Shown here piece by piece: positions 24,363 to 36,033 of a stretch of 64,000 nucleotides of DNA. Under the pieces are notes generated by a model, which saw nothing but the letters and a program-made list of their open reading frames with translations, made no database searches and was not told where the DNA came from. The DNA is taken from contig NC_084817.1 of assembly GCF_963583255.1 (NCBI RefSeq), positions 5,309,043 to 5,373,042 of the forward strand. The letters are read 5' to 3'. A program made the position numbers and the translations under genes. The stretch's first letter is position 1. Every line of letters starts with the position of its first letter. Source of the DNA: Pyrus communis (Eukaryota; Streptophyta; Magnoliopsida; Rosales; Rosaceae).

Positions 24363-25001
24363 TGTGGATGCAAATTTCCGCTTTCTTCTTCTTGGACAAA
24401 ATTGCACCTACAAAACAATTAACACCTTAGGTCAAGGCCAAGAGCCTCATGAACCCACGATGAATTTTGGGGGGGGGGGGGGGGGGGGGGCTTTGGCCGA
24501 AGAACCTCCGATGCCAAAGTTAGAATTTGAGGGAAAAGTGTTTAGAGAAATTGGGGAATTTTGCAAGAGAGTTAGGATTAGGTTTTTGAAGAAATGAGCT
24601 GGTATTTATACGGGTGTGGCCGGCCCCTTTTGGAGAGATAAGAACCGGCCACATTTGGTGGTTTTTGGGTGTAATTGCAAGATATTATGTCAAAATAATA
24701 TCTTACAATCAATTAGAAAATTAATTAATTAATTAATTAGGAAATTAAGCAATTAATTTAGGTAATTAATCCTATTTTGAATAAATAATTTGAAGGTTAC
24801 CTTGTGGGGAGGATTTGATGAGGATTGATGAAATATGTTTTGAATAAATACCTATTTTGACCACTTTTGACATTTATTGAGTCGTGATTGTCTGCTGCTT
24901 GTGCGTAGGAGTTCATGTATGCCTCAAGGGTAATTTTATATTTTTCACCCAAGAATCCATGTGTTGTCTTCATATTTTTCTTGATTATTTTATGCTCCAC
25001 A
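24363..25001 (-). repeat. Gypsy 5' LTR (right copy)
   Basis: 639 bp, TGTGGAGCATAAAATAATC...TTTGCATCCACA on the minus strand. It has an uninterrupted run of about 21 G at 24470-24490 (plus strand). Its last five plus-strand bases, CCACA (24997-25001), were duplicated by the neighbouring solo LTR insertion. Confidence 0.88.
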
Positions 25002-25648
25002 TGGTAGAGATTTCAATAATAAATATATAAAATATATATATATATATATATGACTTGGCTGCGTTGTGCAGCATGTGTGTGTGCGCGCAGAAAGGGCAGC
25101 AACCTTCCAAAAGGTTCTGTTTTATTCAACCTTTTAGGGTTGTACATTTTTTGAATGGTTGCAAGTTTTGGTTAAAAGACATGATGCTTACTCAAATTAT
25201 ATGAATAGAATTAAAAGATATAATTAGTCAATATTTATTTTCTGAAAATTCTAAATAGAAAACATGTCTTTTGGATCAACACTTTTAAGAAGAGTTGTAT
25301 ATCTTCAACTAAAATGAAAGGACTCGATGAACGGGTGCCTTAATGCCTATAAATACTTATTGTGGCATAATGTTTCACACACAATTTCAGAAATTTGTTT
25401 CTACATTCCTTGCTCTCTTTTCTCTCCGTCACATTCATACAATTTCTTTCTAGTTATTTCTAAGGGAATACAATTTGGTTTTGCTAATCGAATATTCTAT
25501 ACTTTGTTGTATCCTGAAAGTGATTTGCCAATAACCCTTTAGCAAACTCATTCAAGTGGGGACAAATAACACTTTAAGGAAACAATTCAAGTCGTACCTC
25601 AAAGTCATCATTCGAATTATTCTCTATATTTCTACATTTACTCTAACA
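25002..25648 (+). mobile_element. Copia-like solo LTR abutting the gypsy LTR
   Basis: 647 bp beginning TGGTAGAGATTTC and ending ATTTACTCTAACA, flanked by the TSD CCACA (24997-25001 and 25649-25653). A TATA box, TATAAATA, lies at 25348-25355, with a plausible transcript start soon after and a TGGGGACAAATAACAC motif near 25557. No protein is encoded. The wording of the 3' half resembles Ty1/copia LTRs common in rosids (recalled, not searched). Confidence 0.8.
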
Positions 25649-25658
25649 CCACAATATA

Positions 25659-26225
25659 CTACTAATTGATTAATGTACAATGAAATCTCAGCTTTCTTCT
25701 TTAAAATTATATATTCGAATATCAACATTCTGTGGTCAAGGGCAAACAAATTTCCATGGCCTTTAGCTCATGTGGGATAAAACAAAACGACAACTTCCTT
25801 CCATGTTGCCAGGGCCGAGAGCAGACAAATTTTCCATTGCCAATATTTATCAATGTACGTAATTAAATACAAGATGCAGCAATCGATCAAACGTGGTTTA
25901 TTCTCTTTTTATTTGTATTAATCATTAATTTAATATTGATTAGAAATGGTAAACAATGGCGCACATACGAGGGCTAGCAAGAAAGCCTGCAGGCAGCTCA
26001 GCTGCTGAACGTGTTCAACATATATATGTTCTTCTAGATCTTTTTCAGAATCTGAGAGAGTCAGATCAAAGATTATGCTATTTTTAGAAGCTTAAATATT
26101 CAGATTAAAGATACAAAATTTTATTTTATGTGCACATTCTAGTTTATGTGATTAATTTCTATATTTGCCCACGTATTTATAAGGTAACCACCACGACTTC
26201 CTTATGTGTAATGATCTATACATCT
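25659..26225. other. AT-rich spacer
   Basis: Host-like flank resuming after the gypsy TSD at 25654-25658. No gene is visible. A duplicated GGGC..AGACAAATTT-type phrase occurs at 25740-25760 and 25810-25840. Confidence 0.4.
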
Positions 26226-28610
26226 GCTGAGGAATATTGAGAAGGGTTATATAAAACCAAGTTCTGTTTAAATAAGAACTACAAAGGGGGTCACCTTGTC
26301 GAATACCCCCTTTCTAGTTTCTGTTTGTGTTATGTGCGGAAGGTTTTTCGGCTCTTTTTTATGCTTGGGAGAAGCAGGGACGGATTAGAGTGGTCAAAGT
26401 GTGTAAGGGCGCTCCGGCTTAAATCATCTATTGTTTGCAGATGATAGTTTCATTTTCGCCCGGGGCACAATTCAGGAATGCCTACAGGTGAAACATTTGT
26501 TGAAAACAATGAAGATGTATCAGGACAAGCTATTAATTATGCGAAGAGTTGTGTAGCTTTCAGTGGAAACTTGACCGAGTATGATGGACAGTTGTTGGCA
26601 GATTGCTTGGGTATGCCGCGGGTAATATTCCATGATCGCTATCTTGGTCTACCAGTTCTTGTGGGAAAATTGAAGAAGAATATGTTCGCATACATTAAAG
26701 ATCAATTGTGGAAAAATTGAATGGTTGGAAATGAAGCCTTCTGAGTAGCGCCAGGAAAGAGATATTGATAAAAACTGTAGCCCAAGCTATACCACTATAC
26801 ACCATGCAAACCTTCATGGTACCAAAAAACTTTTTGTGATGAGTTGAATCAAATGGTGGCACAATTTTGGTGGGGAAAGGAACAAGGGAAGCGACAGATA
26901 CATTGAATTCGGTGGAAAATTTTATGTAAACTAAAGGGAGAGGGTGGTCTTGGCTTTAAGGATATCTATGCCTTTAATCTAGCTTTGTTGGCAAAGCAAG
27001 GGTGGTGGTTGATACATGAACAATCCTCTTTGGCATCCCAAATTTTTAAAGCCAAGTATTATCCATGAACTGATTTTCTTTCGGCACCGATGAAGACATA
27101 TTCATCTTATGGTTGGAGAAGTATAGTGGAAGCCTGCAAAGTAATTAGGGCTGGAGCTCGATGGAAAGTGGGGGATGGTGCATCCATTAAAATATGAGGG
27201 GATAGTTGGCTACCGAGGAAAAGTTTCTTCAAAGTGCTCAGTCCTATACCCGTGGGGATGGGTCGGTCAGACACGGTGTCTAAGTTGATCTCACAAGAGG
27301 AGAGCGTTAGTTGGAATCTGGACATTATAAATGAGTTATTTTGGGAAGTGAAGCTCTCTTGATTCAAAGTATTCCCCTTAGTACACGGAAACCACCGGAC
27401 CGGTTGATTTGGAATGCAGAGCCGAATGGGAAATTTACAACAAATGCGGACCGGTTGTTCATGGATGAGGTGCATGGTCAAGTAAGTAGTGGATCCTCAA
27501 TTACCGTAGAAATTAATTTTCTATGAAAGGCCTTGTGGAAGGCTCAATTACCTGAGAAAGTGAAGATTTGTATTTGGAGGATTTGTTGGAATGCTTTACC
27601 AACCTGTGATAACCTAAGAAAAAAAGAAAATCACCATGGACGATGTGCACATGTTTTGTAATAGAGAAAATGAAACTTTGGTGCATTTGATGCGAAATTG
27701 TCCAAGAGCGGCGTCGGTGTGGTTGTCTTGTCCGTTGGGGCTATGGAGTCGGACGAACACAACAGAGCATATGATGGATTGGATAGGTAAACTTGCAGGT
27801 AAGTTGTCAAGAGATAGTTTCGATCTATTCCTTATTCTTCTTTGGAGTATGTGGAAAAGAAAAAAAAAAAAAAAAAAGAAAAAGAAAAAGGAACTCTTTT
27901 TTGTGGTAAGAAAAGGCACTCGAACCGACAGAACTAATTTGTCGGGCAATTAGTTGGATGAAAGAATTCCAAAATTGGCATGGGAAAAATATGAAAAACG
28001 CAGCTGTAAAGTTTCTCAAAAATGGACGAAGCTGGGAGAAGGATAGTACAAGTGTAATTTTGATGCGGCTTGGGATGAAAATAGAACTATTGGTGGCGTT
28101 GGGGTGGTGATTCGGAACGATATGGGTGATTTTGTGGTACCCTTGGCAAAGAGGCATGATGCTATTCTTTCCCCTCTGCTGGCCGAGACTGTGGCAACTA
28201 GGGATACGTTACTTGTGATGGCAACTCTTCAACAGGATGGTCAACATGATCACTCGCCATTTGGAAATATTCTAAATGATACTCGCTCGATGATTCAGGC
28301 ATTGCCCAATGGAAAGTTGTTTTTAGTGGTAGGGAGACGAATAAAGTGACGTACATATTAGCACGAATGAGTCTGAGTTGTGATAATCCTATTCTTTGGT
28401 TTAAAGAACCTCTTGATGTAATTGTGAATCTTCTCTTTGAGGATAGTAATTCCTAATTTGTTTGGTGCTGGACACTCTTTTTCCTTTCGATCGGTTTGAA
28501 ATTGCCGGCAAGGTTTTATCGAGGCCCATTGTATGCACCCTATCCCCATTGATTGTATGTATTTCTATTGTTAATGAATATCGTACATTTTCTCAAGACA
28601 AAAAACAAAA
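26226..28610 (+). pseudogene. LINE (non-LTR retrotransposon) RT-RNase H remnant, 5'-truncated
   Basis: Fragments in all three plus frames line up as the C-terminal half of a plant L1-type ORF2. Reverse transcriptase: FLFVLCAEGFSALFYAWEKQ, then the catalytic-site phrase LLFADDSFIFARGT near 26440, and DRYLGLPVLVGKLKK. Thumb and zf-RVT region: KAQLPEKVKICIWRICWNAL near 27545, with HLMRNCPRAASVWL. RNase H: CNFDAAWDENRTIGGVGVVI near 28055 and LAETVATRDTLLVM. More than ten stops or frameshifts. It ends near 28610 in an A-rich tract, as expected for a LINE 3' end. The endonuclease domain and the first part of the RT are absent, typical of 5' truncation. It is dead. Confidence 0.85.
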
Positions 28611-28721
28611 AAATTTAAGAACTAGGAATCAGCTGAGGCAAAAAGTACTATTATTCAAATTTAAAAAAAAATAAAAAATGATCTAGGGTTCTCCTTTCGG
28701 TTGAATATGTACAATATTATT

Positions 28722-28888
28722 AAGGGAACTTTAACGAAAAACTCCCGGTACTGTTCACTTTAATGAAAAATCATATTTTTACATTAAAAAGTCATTCCTA
28801 GTACTATTCACTTTACCCTTTATTTTATCCTTATCGTTAAAACTCAAAGTTTTCATGTCATTTTCATTAGTTTTCCTTATTAAGAACC
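28722..28888. mobile_element. MITE family B, copy 1
   Basis: About 165 bp with imperfect terminal inverted repeats: AAGGGAACTTTAACGAAAAA at the left, and AAGGAAAACTAATGAAAATG as the reverse of the right. The core (GTACTATTCACTTTACCCTT) recurs in reverse orientation near 41930 and 62590. It has no coding content. Confidence 0.7.
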
Positions 28889-28906
28889 CATATTACAAGT
28901 TGTTAT

Positions 28907-28942
<36 letters not shown>

Positions 28943-30149
28943 ATTAATTATAATTAGGGAATGAATGATTTTGCATTCATTCTTTTTTGCTCTTCTTGTA
29001 GATAAGTTTCTCAAACTGTATTTCGTAATAAACAAAAAAGGTTTAAAATAAAAAACCAGTTCGTATAGAAAGCCCCCATTTCCAACAGTTGTTAGATGAG
29101 GGTTATTTTTGTCTGTAATTTGATCCTGAAATGGTTAAGTGCTTAAAAGCAACAGATTTCTGCTGTGTTGCAGAACTAGAGAATTATGTTAAGATCATTT
29201 AATCATTCATACGTAGCATCATAAGATGGTAATAAAGAGAATAACTAGTTCTGATTATAATTTTTAGACGGTGACAATTTATTAATCGTAAAGGGGGACA
29301 AATAAGTTCTCCAATAAAAGACACAAACATTATCCTTTTAGATTGTCACAGATCTAGCTACTTTTTTCATGTAGCTAAAGCTGAGGGAAGACAAACGTCG
29401 CTTGGCATTGATCCACATATATATACTTACATGCAAGATCAGAAATATATACCAAGTTTAAATTCCCATCTCATAAATATAGTGAAAGAGAAAAAACACA
29501 AATGCCTTGCTCTTTTCATCTTCTCACAGCAAATGATAACCCTAGATTTATTCTTTTTTGTAATTGATAACCCTAGATCGATTCTATTTTGAATTAATTA
29601 ATTACATTATTTTCTTTATTAATCATTATCGTTGACTGTCAATACTAAACAATGTCGCACGAAGCTAGAAATCCATCTGCCAACTTCCAATGAACTGTGC
29701 ACTTTCACATATGTTTTGGATCTTCATCATCAGCATCTGACATCAAAGATTCTATTCTCAATATTTATGCAAATTAGAACCATTAACGTGAAGATAGTTA
29801 TTAAATATAATTTTATTGTGTATCCAAGGGGTCGCATGTCTTAACGTTCAGTACATCCGAGATTTTTCATTGTGCCACGAACATGGTTCGGTACATAAAT
29901 TGTAATAATATAATATGTTGAAAACTTGATTAAATAACCAACTATATTATGATACTTAGTGTATCGGCTGTATTCTCGACACATTGAACAATTTTTCCAC
30001 CCTATAATGCTGAGGATCAACTGAGTCCATACATGGTCATAAAAATCTGATCAGAGGATTTTCCTCGTGATCGAAACTGGAATTTATTTAACTTAAAAAC
30101 CCCCATTACAAAGTTAGGGAATTAAATTAATTAGTATACATTCATTATG

Positions 30150-30185
<36 letters not shown>

Positions 30186-30264
30186 GATAATAATTAACAA
30201 CTAGAAAAAAAATGAAAAGGGAAAAAAAGAGGTAGAACAGCTTCCTGCTGCTGCTGCTGCTGTG
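28889..30264. other. Spacer downstream of the bHLH gene
   Basis: AT-rich sequence with (TA)n runs at 28911-28937 and 30156-30181. Several 60-70 aa open frames have no family resemblance. It probably contains the 3' end of the bHLH transcript (nearest 30264). Confidence 0.5.
30239..30263 (-). repeat. CAG/CTG trinucleotide repeat just after the bHLH stop
   Basis: About six CTG units (plus strand) start within the 3' UTR directly next to the TGA stop at 30265-30267. A stop-loss change would extend the protein through this repeat. Confidence 0.75.
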
Positions 30265-32152
30265 TCATAAAAGTGGAGAGAGCTTTTGCAGGTCGAGAGC
30301 AATATCCATTCCATTATAAGCAATGGGAGCATACATCCACATATCATCTGAGCTTAAAAGCTGCAATATACAACAAGACAATTAATTAATAATCAAAGCC
30401 ATATGACGAAGAAATTTTACAATTTAGTAAAAGAGTAACGTTCAAAAATAAAATCGGTTACAAAATTTTTAATAAGAACTATAACCTAAATAGATCATAA
30501 ACTGCATGTAAACGATGAATTAGTAGTGTTTTATTGCCTGTCTAGTATCCTCATCTAGTTCTATTTTTAATTAACAGTTTGTCACTTGTTCTGTTTGTGC
30601 ATGAGTAATGTTATTCTTACCATAATTTTATATCATATTTCTTTACCATTTTAGGTGGCAAATGAGTTGGACAAGCTGCATCATTTAATTTCAATTTTTT
30701 ATTAAATAAAACACTTAAATAATCTTAGGTGATAGAAGAAGATTCCCCGTATACCACAATCATCATTTAATTAACAATCTTTTTATTAATTATTGATTAA
30801 CATTTTGAAATTAAATGCTAATTAATTTAGATGATGCGGCTGTCCACATCAGATGGCACCTAAGGTGGTCTACAATTGTGGTACAAAAATATGGTAAGAA
30901 TAACATTATTGGTTTGTGCATGCTTCCGTAGTTAAAACATAGAATTGTAACAGTATTTTTTAATTATTACCTTGATTTGGAGCTGCAAAAACTTGACATA
31001 GTGAACTGCCTCTTCAAGCATTGTGCTAATGTCAACCTTTGTTCCATTAGGGACAAGATGCTGTAGGGTTCTTAGTCTCTCATTGATTCTCTCTCTTCTT
31101 TTCTGCAAGATCCAATCAAAACTTGACTCGTAAGAAACTGTATAGGCATGTTTGGTAAACATTTCGTTTTTTACTTTTGAAGATATTGCGTATTACTTAC
31201 CCTAGCATAGAGGCTCTGGGGATCAGTTGCAGACCCTCTATTGGCTCTGGTCTTCCCATTCAAGTTAAGGGTAGATGAAGCTTTGGGGTCTGAAGTTTCT
31301 CCTCCATTGATCTCCAGAGAACCATTATCACCCTCAGAGGTGCAAGAACTTGTGCTCTGCAGCCTCTCTTCTTCATCTTTGAATTTCACATCTGAATTAC
31401 CCTTTTGCCCCTTCTTTGACCTTACATTATTTTTCTTACTTTTTTCTACCTGCAATGTGTGGAATTCACAGTTAGAAAACTGCTTCACAAATACTAGCCA
31501 AGAAACAAGTTTTTATCAAAAGTTTGAATTTTTAAATGATGCTTACATCTTTCGATAGACGAGGCTTCTTCTTCGGATTGCTGTCGGATGTGTCGTTGCT
31601 GGATTTTTCCGGCGCATCATGCACCCTTTTGAGCTGCAATTCCTTTTCAGGAACCGGAACAATAGCCGGCTGGCTATCACTGCCCGAATCCTCTTTGTTG
31701 CACTCACTTCCATGCATCACAATGTCGGAAAAAGCCGGGACGAAGGAGGCGAAACTCTTCCCATCACGATTCATATAAACATCCATGGATTCAGAGACAT
31801 CAATATTACCCACTGGGAAATTGCAAGAATTACTAAAGTAGCAATTTTCCTGGTTCAAAATGGTAGTAAAAATGCCATGATTATGGTCACCATAGTTACA
31901 ACTTTCTTGAGAAGAAAGATAGTCCACATTAGAGTTGGGACTCTCTGAAGAAGGATGGTGAAAAAAGGTTTCAGGTCCAGGAATATTGGGGTAAAAAGAT
32001 TCTCGGGTTTCAAATCCCATTCCCTCATTGTGCTGGAAAGGGAATGAATTTCCCTGGGAAAGAAAATGTGGTGTGAACTCAACCTCTTCGGAAGTAAACA
32101 ACCTGCTCAAGGATTCCCATTCCCCATCAGCAAAAACACCAACAGATTCCAT
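30265..32152 (-). CDS. Class II RSL bHLH transcription factor (root-hair type), 360 aa
   Basis: Four exons: 32152-31547, 31449-31201, 31102-30971 and 30360-30265, all with GT-AG introns; the sum is 1,083 bp including the TGA stop. The N-terminal half is acidic and Ser/Asn-rich ([19 protein letters not shown]), followed by a basic KKKPRLSKD nuclear signal. The bHLH begins in exon 2 and runs through exon 3: [20 protein letters not shown] and [20 protein letters not shown]. It carries the H/E/R DNA-contact pattern typed as (Y)ARKRRERIN. Exon 4 adds [20 protein letters not shown], a tail diagnostic for the RSL/RHD6 family. In Arabidopsis, class II RSL proteins (RSL2-RSL5) drive root-hair growth; the same role here is inferred. 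The start is chosen by the family-like opening and the TATA box 131 bp upstream. No damage is seen. Confidence 0.92.
30608..30906. mobile_element. MITE in intron 3 of the RSL gene
   Basis: 299 bp with 16-bp terminal inverted repeats (ATGTTATTCTTACCAT at the left, ATGGTAAGAATAACAT at the right) and TA at both borders (30606-30607 and 30907-30908). This fits a Tc1/mariner-Stowaway-like MITE. It makes up most of the 610-bp intron 3. Confidence 0.8.
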
Positions 32153-32282
32153 TTCTTTTCGGGAGAAAAGGAGGATCCCAACAAAATCGATGAAACGAAA
32201 AAAGAAAGAAAGAGTAGTGGACTTCTGTATATTTTTTTTGCTCAAATGTTTGCACTGAGGACAAGCAAAGGAGTGGAAACAC

Positions 32283-32289
32283 TTATATA
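32283..32289 (-). promoter_or_regulatory. TATA box of the RSL gene
   Basis: TATATAA on the minus strand within GAGTATATAAGTG, 131 bp upstream of the ATG, which is a usual plant spacing for a ~100-bp 5' UTR. Confidence 0.6.
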
Positions 32290-35139
32290 CTCAACCCTAG
32301 AGGGGGGCCGTCACAAGAGAATTTGACTTGCAATTGTAAAATGTAATTGTTAATTCCCAATTATTGTTGTTTGGATGGGGGGTTGGTGCTATCAGGAGTT
32401 CACTGTGGGCCCACAACCAGGCAAATTACAGCTCATGAGAAAGCCAAGTTCATGCAATGATGTGATTAAAATAAGAAGATGGTTCAATGGGATTAAACCA
32501 CATAAGACCACGAGAAAAACTCAAAACTAGCGTCATTAGGAACAAAAAACCAGTCCAAAGCAATGATTTGTTTAATTATTAGGTTAAGGGTTCTCTAAAC
32601 TAATATAAATCATACATGTACACTAAGGGGTGAGGGATTTAGATTAAGCTACATAATGAGTCAATCACAATAATTTGGTTTTGAACTCATCATCTGCCGG
32701 AGTTTAACTTAAGACCTCTCACTTATAAATAGAGAGTAATATCGTTAGATTGTAATACGAAGTGGCCACATCAAACAATTAGGCTATCCAGTTTAGAGTT
32801 CTCTAAACTGAATTAAGTTGTGAGAATGCTTAAGACTGAATTGAGAAAGTAATTAAGAACAGCATGCGTAAAATAATTAAACAATCAGAACGTGGATGGT
32901 GTCTTGCTGAACATTATAATACAATAGAAACCATTGGATTGGCGGAATAAATTAAGAAAAATATGGAGGCAGAGGACGGCCGATTTTGGAGAAGGACATC
33001 GTGGGAGCTGAGTCGGACATTCTCTAAAGCATTCAAAATCCCGACAAGGGAACCGCCGAACTCGTTCTTTGTCTTCACCTCGTAAACCCTAAAAAACTCA
33101 CAGTACTGTATGTATATATCTAATCTACCGCGTCAAGTTAGCATTATACAATTAATCTGTGAAGTTAAATATCTGGTTACAACTCATTATCATCTCTTCC
33201 ATATCTCTAAGTACTTCAAAAGTCAGCATGTGTTTTTGGCCTGCCATTTGATCTACTGCTTTATATTAGCTAGGTCTTATCATTGTTCAAAATTAGTGGT
33301 GGCTTCAGAAATTTTTCTTTACGAGAAAAGATATAAAACCCTAGGAATGAGTGGCAAGGATCGTAGGACCATATATGAGGGTTATTAGCCACACTGCCTC
33401 CAATGTGGATTTGCCAATGATCACAACCTTCAAGATTTTGAACTTGGTTGCATTGTTTAAGAGCTTAATCAATCCTTGTTAATGTTGGTGGAAATTGGAA
33501 GCAGAATGATTTATTATGGAAGTATTCTTTTACTAAACTGTCTGACACATAAAAATGCTCTCTTCTCACAATCACAGCTTTTGTTTTCTTAATAGAATGT
33601 ATGGCAACATAAGCATTTTACTTTAGGAAACCATATATGAATCAAAACTATCGACGAAGTTAAGTCTTATCTGAATGTGTACACATGACCAAGTTTGCTA
33701 CATAAACAAAAGATACGATAAAATTAGCATGATGTTGATTGGGAAATTATCAGAGAGGTAGCCAACAACATATATAATCCAGTATAACTCGATCTATAGA
33801 TGCATGGTTCTTTTGTATGTAGACATAGAGTTTTACTTTCAAGATTCGATTAAGCAGACAAATGCAAAGCCTCTAGGGTTTGGGGAATGAACAGAGAGCT
33901 CGTACCCACCTGTCCCTCACTAAAACTTTTGTCCAGCTGCGAGTCTTGCGCTCGAGTTCTCAAGTCTCACGCGTCAGAAAGAGACCATTTTTCTGCATAT
34001 ATTATTTGAAACTACATATCTGTTGTTGGGCGAAAGTTCGATAAGGTCTTCGTTATTCTTTGGAAATTTGGCACCGGCCATTGCACGACCTTCGAAGAAA
34101 CAAAAATAAAAACTTTATACCCTAACACATAAGCAAAGCAATTGTTTTGGGGAATAAAATCTACACACCCATATTTTGAAAACACCCCAAAAATCTGATT
34201 TTATTCCTTAATCAGAGATCAATAAAACTCTGTCTGGCCAATGCATTCTCCTCCTCCCACGATTTCAAGGGTTGGAAGTTTACCTTCTCTATCGCATTAA
34301 TCCAAGGAATGACAACTATATTATCTTGTTATGTTTCATCAACTACCAAACTAAACCTAATTCATTCATGGTTTTTGTCCTAAGCTCAAGCCACGTGACC
34401 CTTGCATGCCAATGATTTCATTTTTTTGGGAGTGCATTTTAGCTCACCCTCTTAAGTGGTGGTAACGTTCACCATCCTATTTATCATTATTTAATGAGTT
34501 TAAATTTTAAGAGTTGTGTTGATCCACTGCACAAATCTCGAAATTTATACTCATCTAATAATCATAAATATGTAAGCAAAAATATTTCCCTTTTTTTGGT
34601 TTTTTCTCTTTTCATTTTATGAGAGAGAATGATAAAATTGTAAACTTGCATTAGGATTTACCTAAAAAACAGGCATAACCATTAAGCATCTTGGCTTGGT
34701 CATATACTTCTATCAACATATGTTTTTAGAACGGATTAGTGATTTCTACACACCCTTATTTTCTTCCTACACATCTATTCTATATCGATTTCTCGTAGTT
34801 GGATTGAATAAATAAAAGAATGTGTTGAAGAATAAATATGACGTTTCCTTTTGGAAAATATATAGTAGGACTTCAGTTAAATGAGAGGAAATTGTCATCT
34901 ATCTTCAATTAAACACATAGGGACTTTAAAATAAAAAATCTGTAGTGAGTAAGATATTTCTTGTAGTGGCTAAAAAATGGTTTCACTATAATATTTATTC
35001 TGTATATTATATATGTACACATGATGTTCGTGATGAATATATTTGTGTTCATGATTGATACCATTTTAATGCCAACATGGGAACACCACGTTGCTGTTTG
35101 TGAGGAATTTGTGTTCATTATTTGACACCATTTTAATGG

Positions 35140-35360
35140 TACTTATTCACTTATTATAATTTGAGAGAACCATGCATCGTATCGCATCATGTTATTACTT
35201 AATATTTATCATATTTAATGTTACTTATTCACCTTTTATAATTTGAAAGAACAATCGTATCGCATCACTTGATGGTACTATACTATTACTTAGTATTTAT
35301 CATATTTAATGTTACTTATTCACTTATTATAATGTGAGAGAACGATCGTATCGTATCACT
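35140..35360. repeat. Tandem repeat, ~95-bp unit, three imperfect copies
   Basis: Units carry ATTTAATGTTACTTATTCAC, ATAATTTGAGAGAAC and CGTATCGCATCA in the same order three times. No coding content. Confidence 0.65.
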
Positions 35361-35803
35361 AATATTAATGACACTTAATATTCATGATTGTTTACAACAA
35401 ATTGCAATTTGATTCATTGATTCAACATCATGAACTGTCATTTGATGGTTTCTGATTTAATTAGGTCATTATTTGCATGCATAATCCTTCAATCGGTAAT
35501 TGAAACTAGATTAGTCAAATTATTAAATTACAATGAAAATGGATCCTATGTCTCATATTTTTAGTTACCACTTAAATGTATTACTTATAAGTGTGCCAAA
35601 TGTTGAAATGAGTAGACATGGTAGTCCAAAAGAAAAAGTTACTCGGATCAAAAGACAACCAAGTGTCCCAAACAATGAGCATCTAGTATCTACACACACC
35701 CAATCGACTTGAACATGTATGATATAACCAATTTTCTTCCAAGGTACGTACCACTAAGTGACTTAGAAAATTAACGATTACATTTTTGCATAAAAGGATC
35801 TAA

Positions 35804-36033
35804 TTGATCTTTACAAACAGTTAGATCTTGCATAAATTAAATTCGTACTATCGAAATCTAATTAATCTTTACATAGTTAGATCTTGCATAAATTAAACTC
35901 GTACTATTGAATAATACGCATCATTGTAACCAAACCCTAATATTACTTGACTTTGAGCATCAAATTTCATTAACTCTTGGTTGGAGAAAAACATGACTTT
36001 GAGCATCAAATTTCATTAACTCTTGGTTGGAAA
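35804..36033. repeat. Two adjacent short tandem duplications
   Basis: First, a ~60-bp unit containing TTAGATCTTGCATAAATTAA, twice at 35804-35912. Second, a ~48-bp unit containing GACTTTGAGCATCAAATTTC, twice at 35949-36033. Both pairs are nearly identical, so they look recent. Confidence 0.7.

Larger units (their letters stand above)
10210..25001 (-). mobile_element. Ty3/gypsy LTR retrotransposon, Tat-like, with antisense extra ORF
   Basis: Two related LTRs (10210-10838 and 24363-25001) bound a 13.5-kb interior. In minus-strand order it holds: 5' LTR, primer-binding-like site at 24360-24342, gag, protease, reverse transcriptase, RNase H, integrase (to 18089), a non-coding spacer, an opposite-strand ORF (11811-16640) and the 3' LTR. 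The TSD is ATATA: one copy at 10205-10209 and the other at 25654-25658, pushed outward by a later solo LTR at 25002-25648. Inside sit a 2.47-kb solo LTR (13469-15941) and a Cassandra solo LTR (17507-17798); without them the element is about 12 kb. Many stops and frameshifts make it non-functional. Tat assignment rests on the RT/RNase H wording, protease VDNG and the antisense ORF. Confidence 0.88.

Noticed and set aside
29632..29844. 70-aa open frame downstream of the RSL gene
   Set aside because: No domain, AT-rich codons, no homologue recognised; treated as chance.
32963..33085. 40-codon frame MEAEDGRFWRRTSWELSRTF...
   Set aside because: Plausible composition, but no family is recognised and no exons continue it; mentioned only within the spacer entry.
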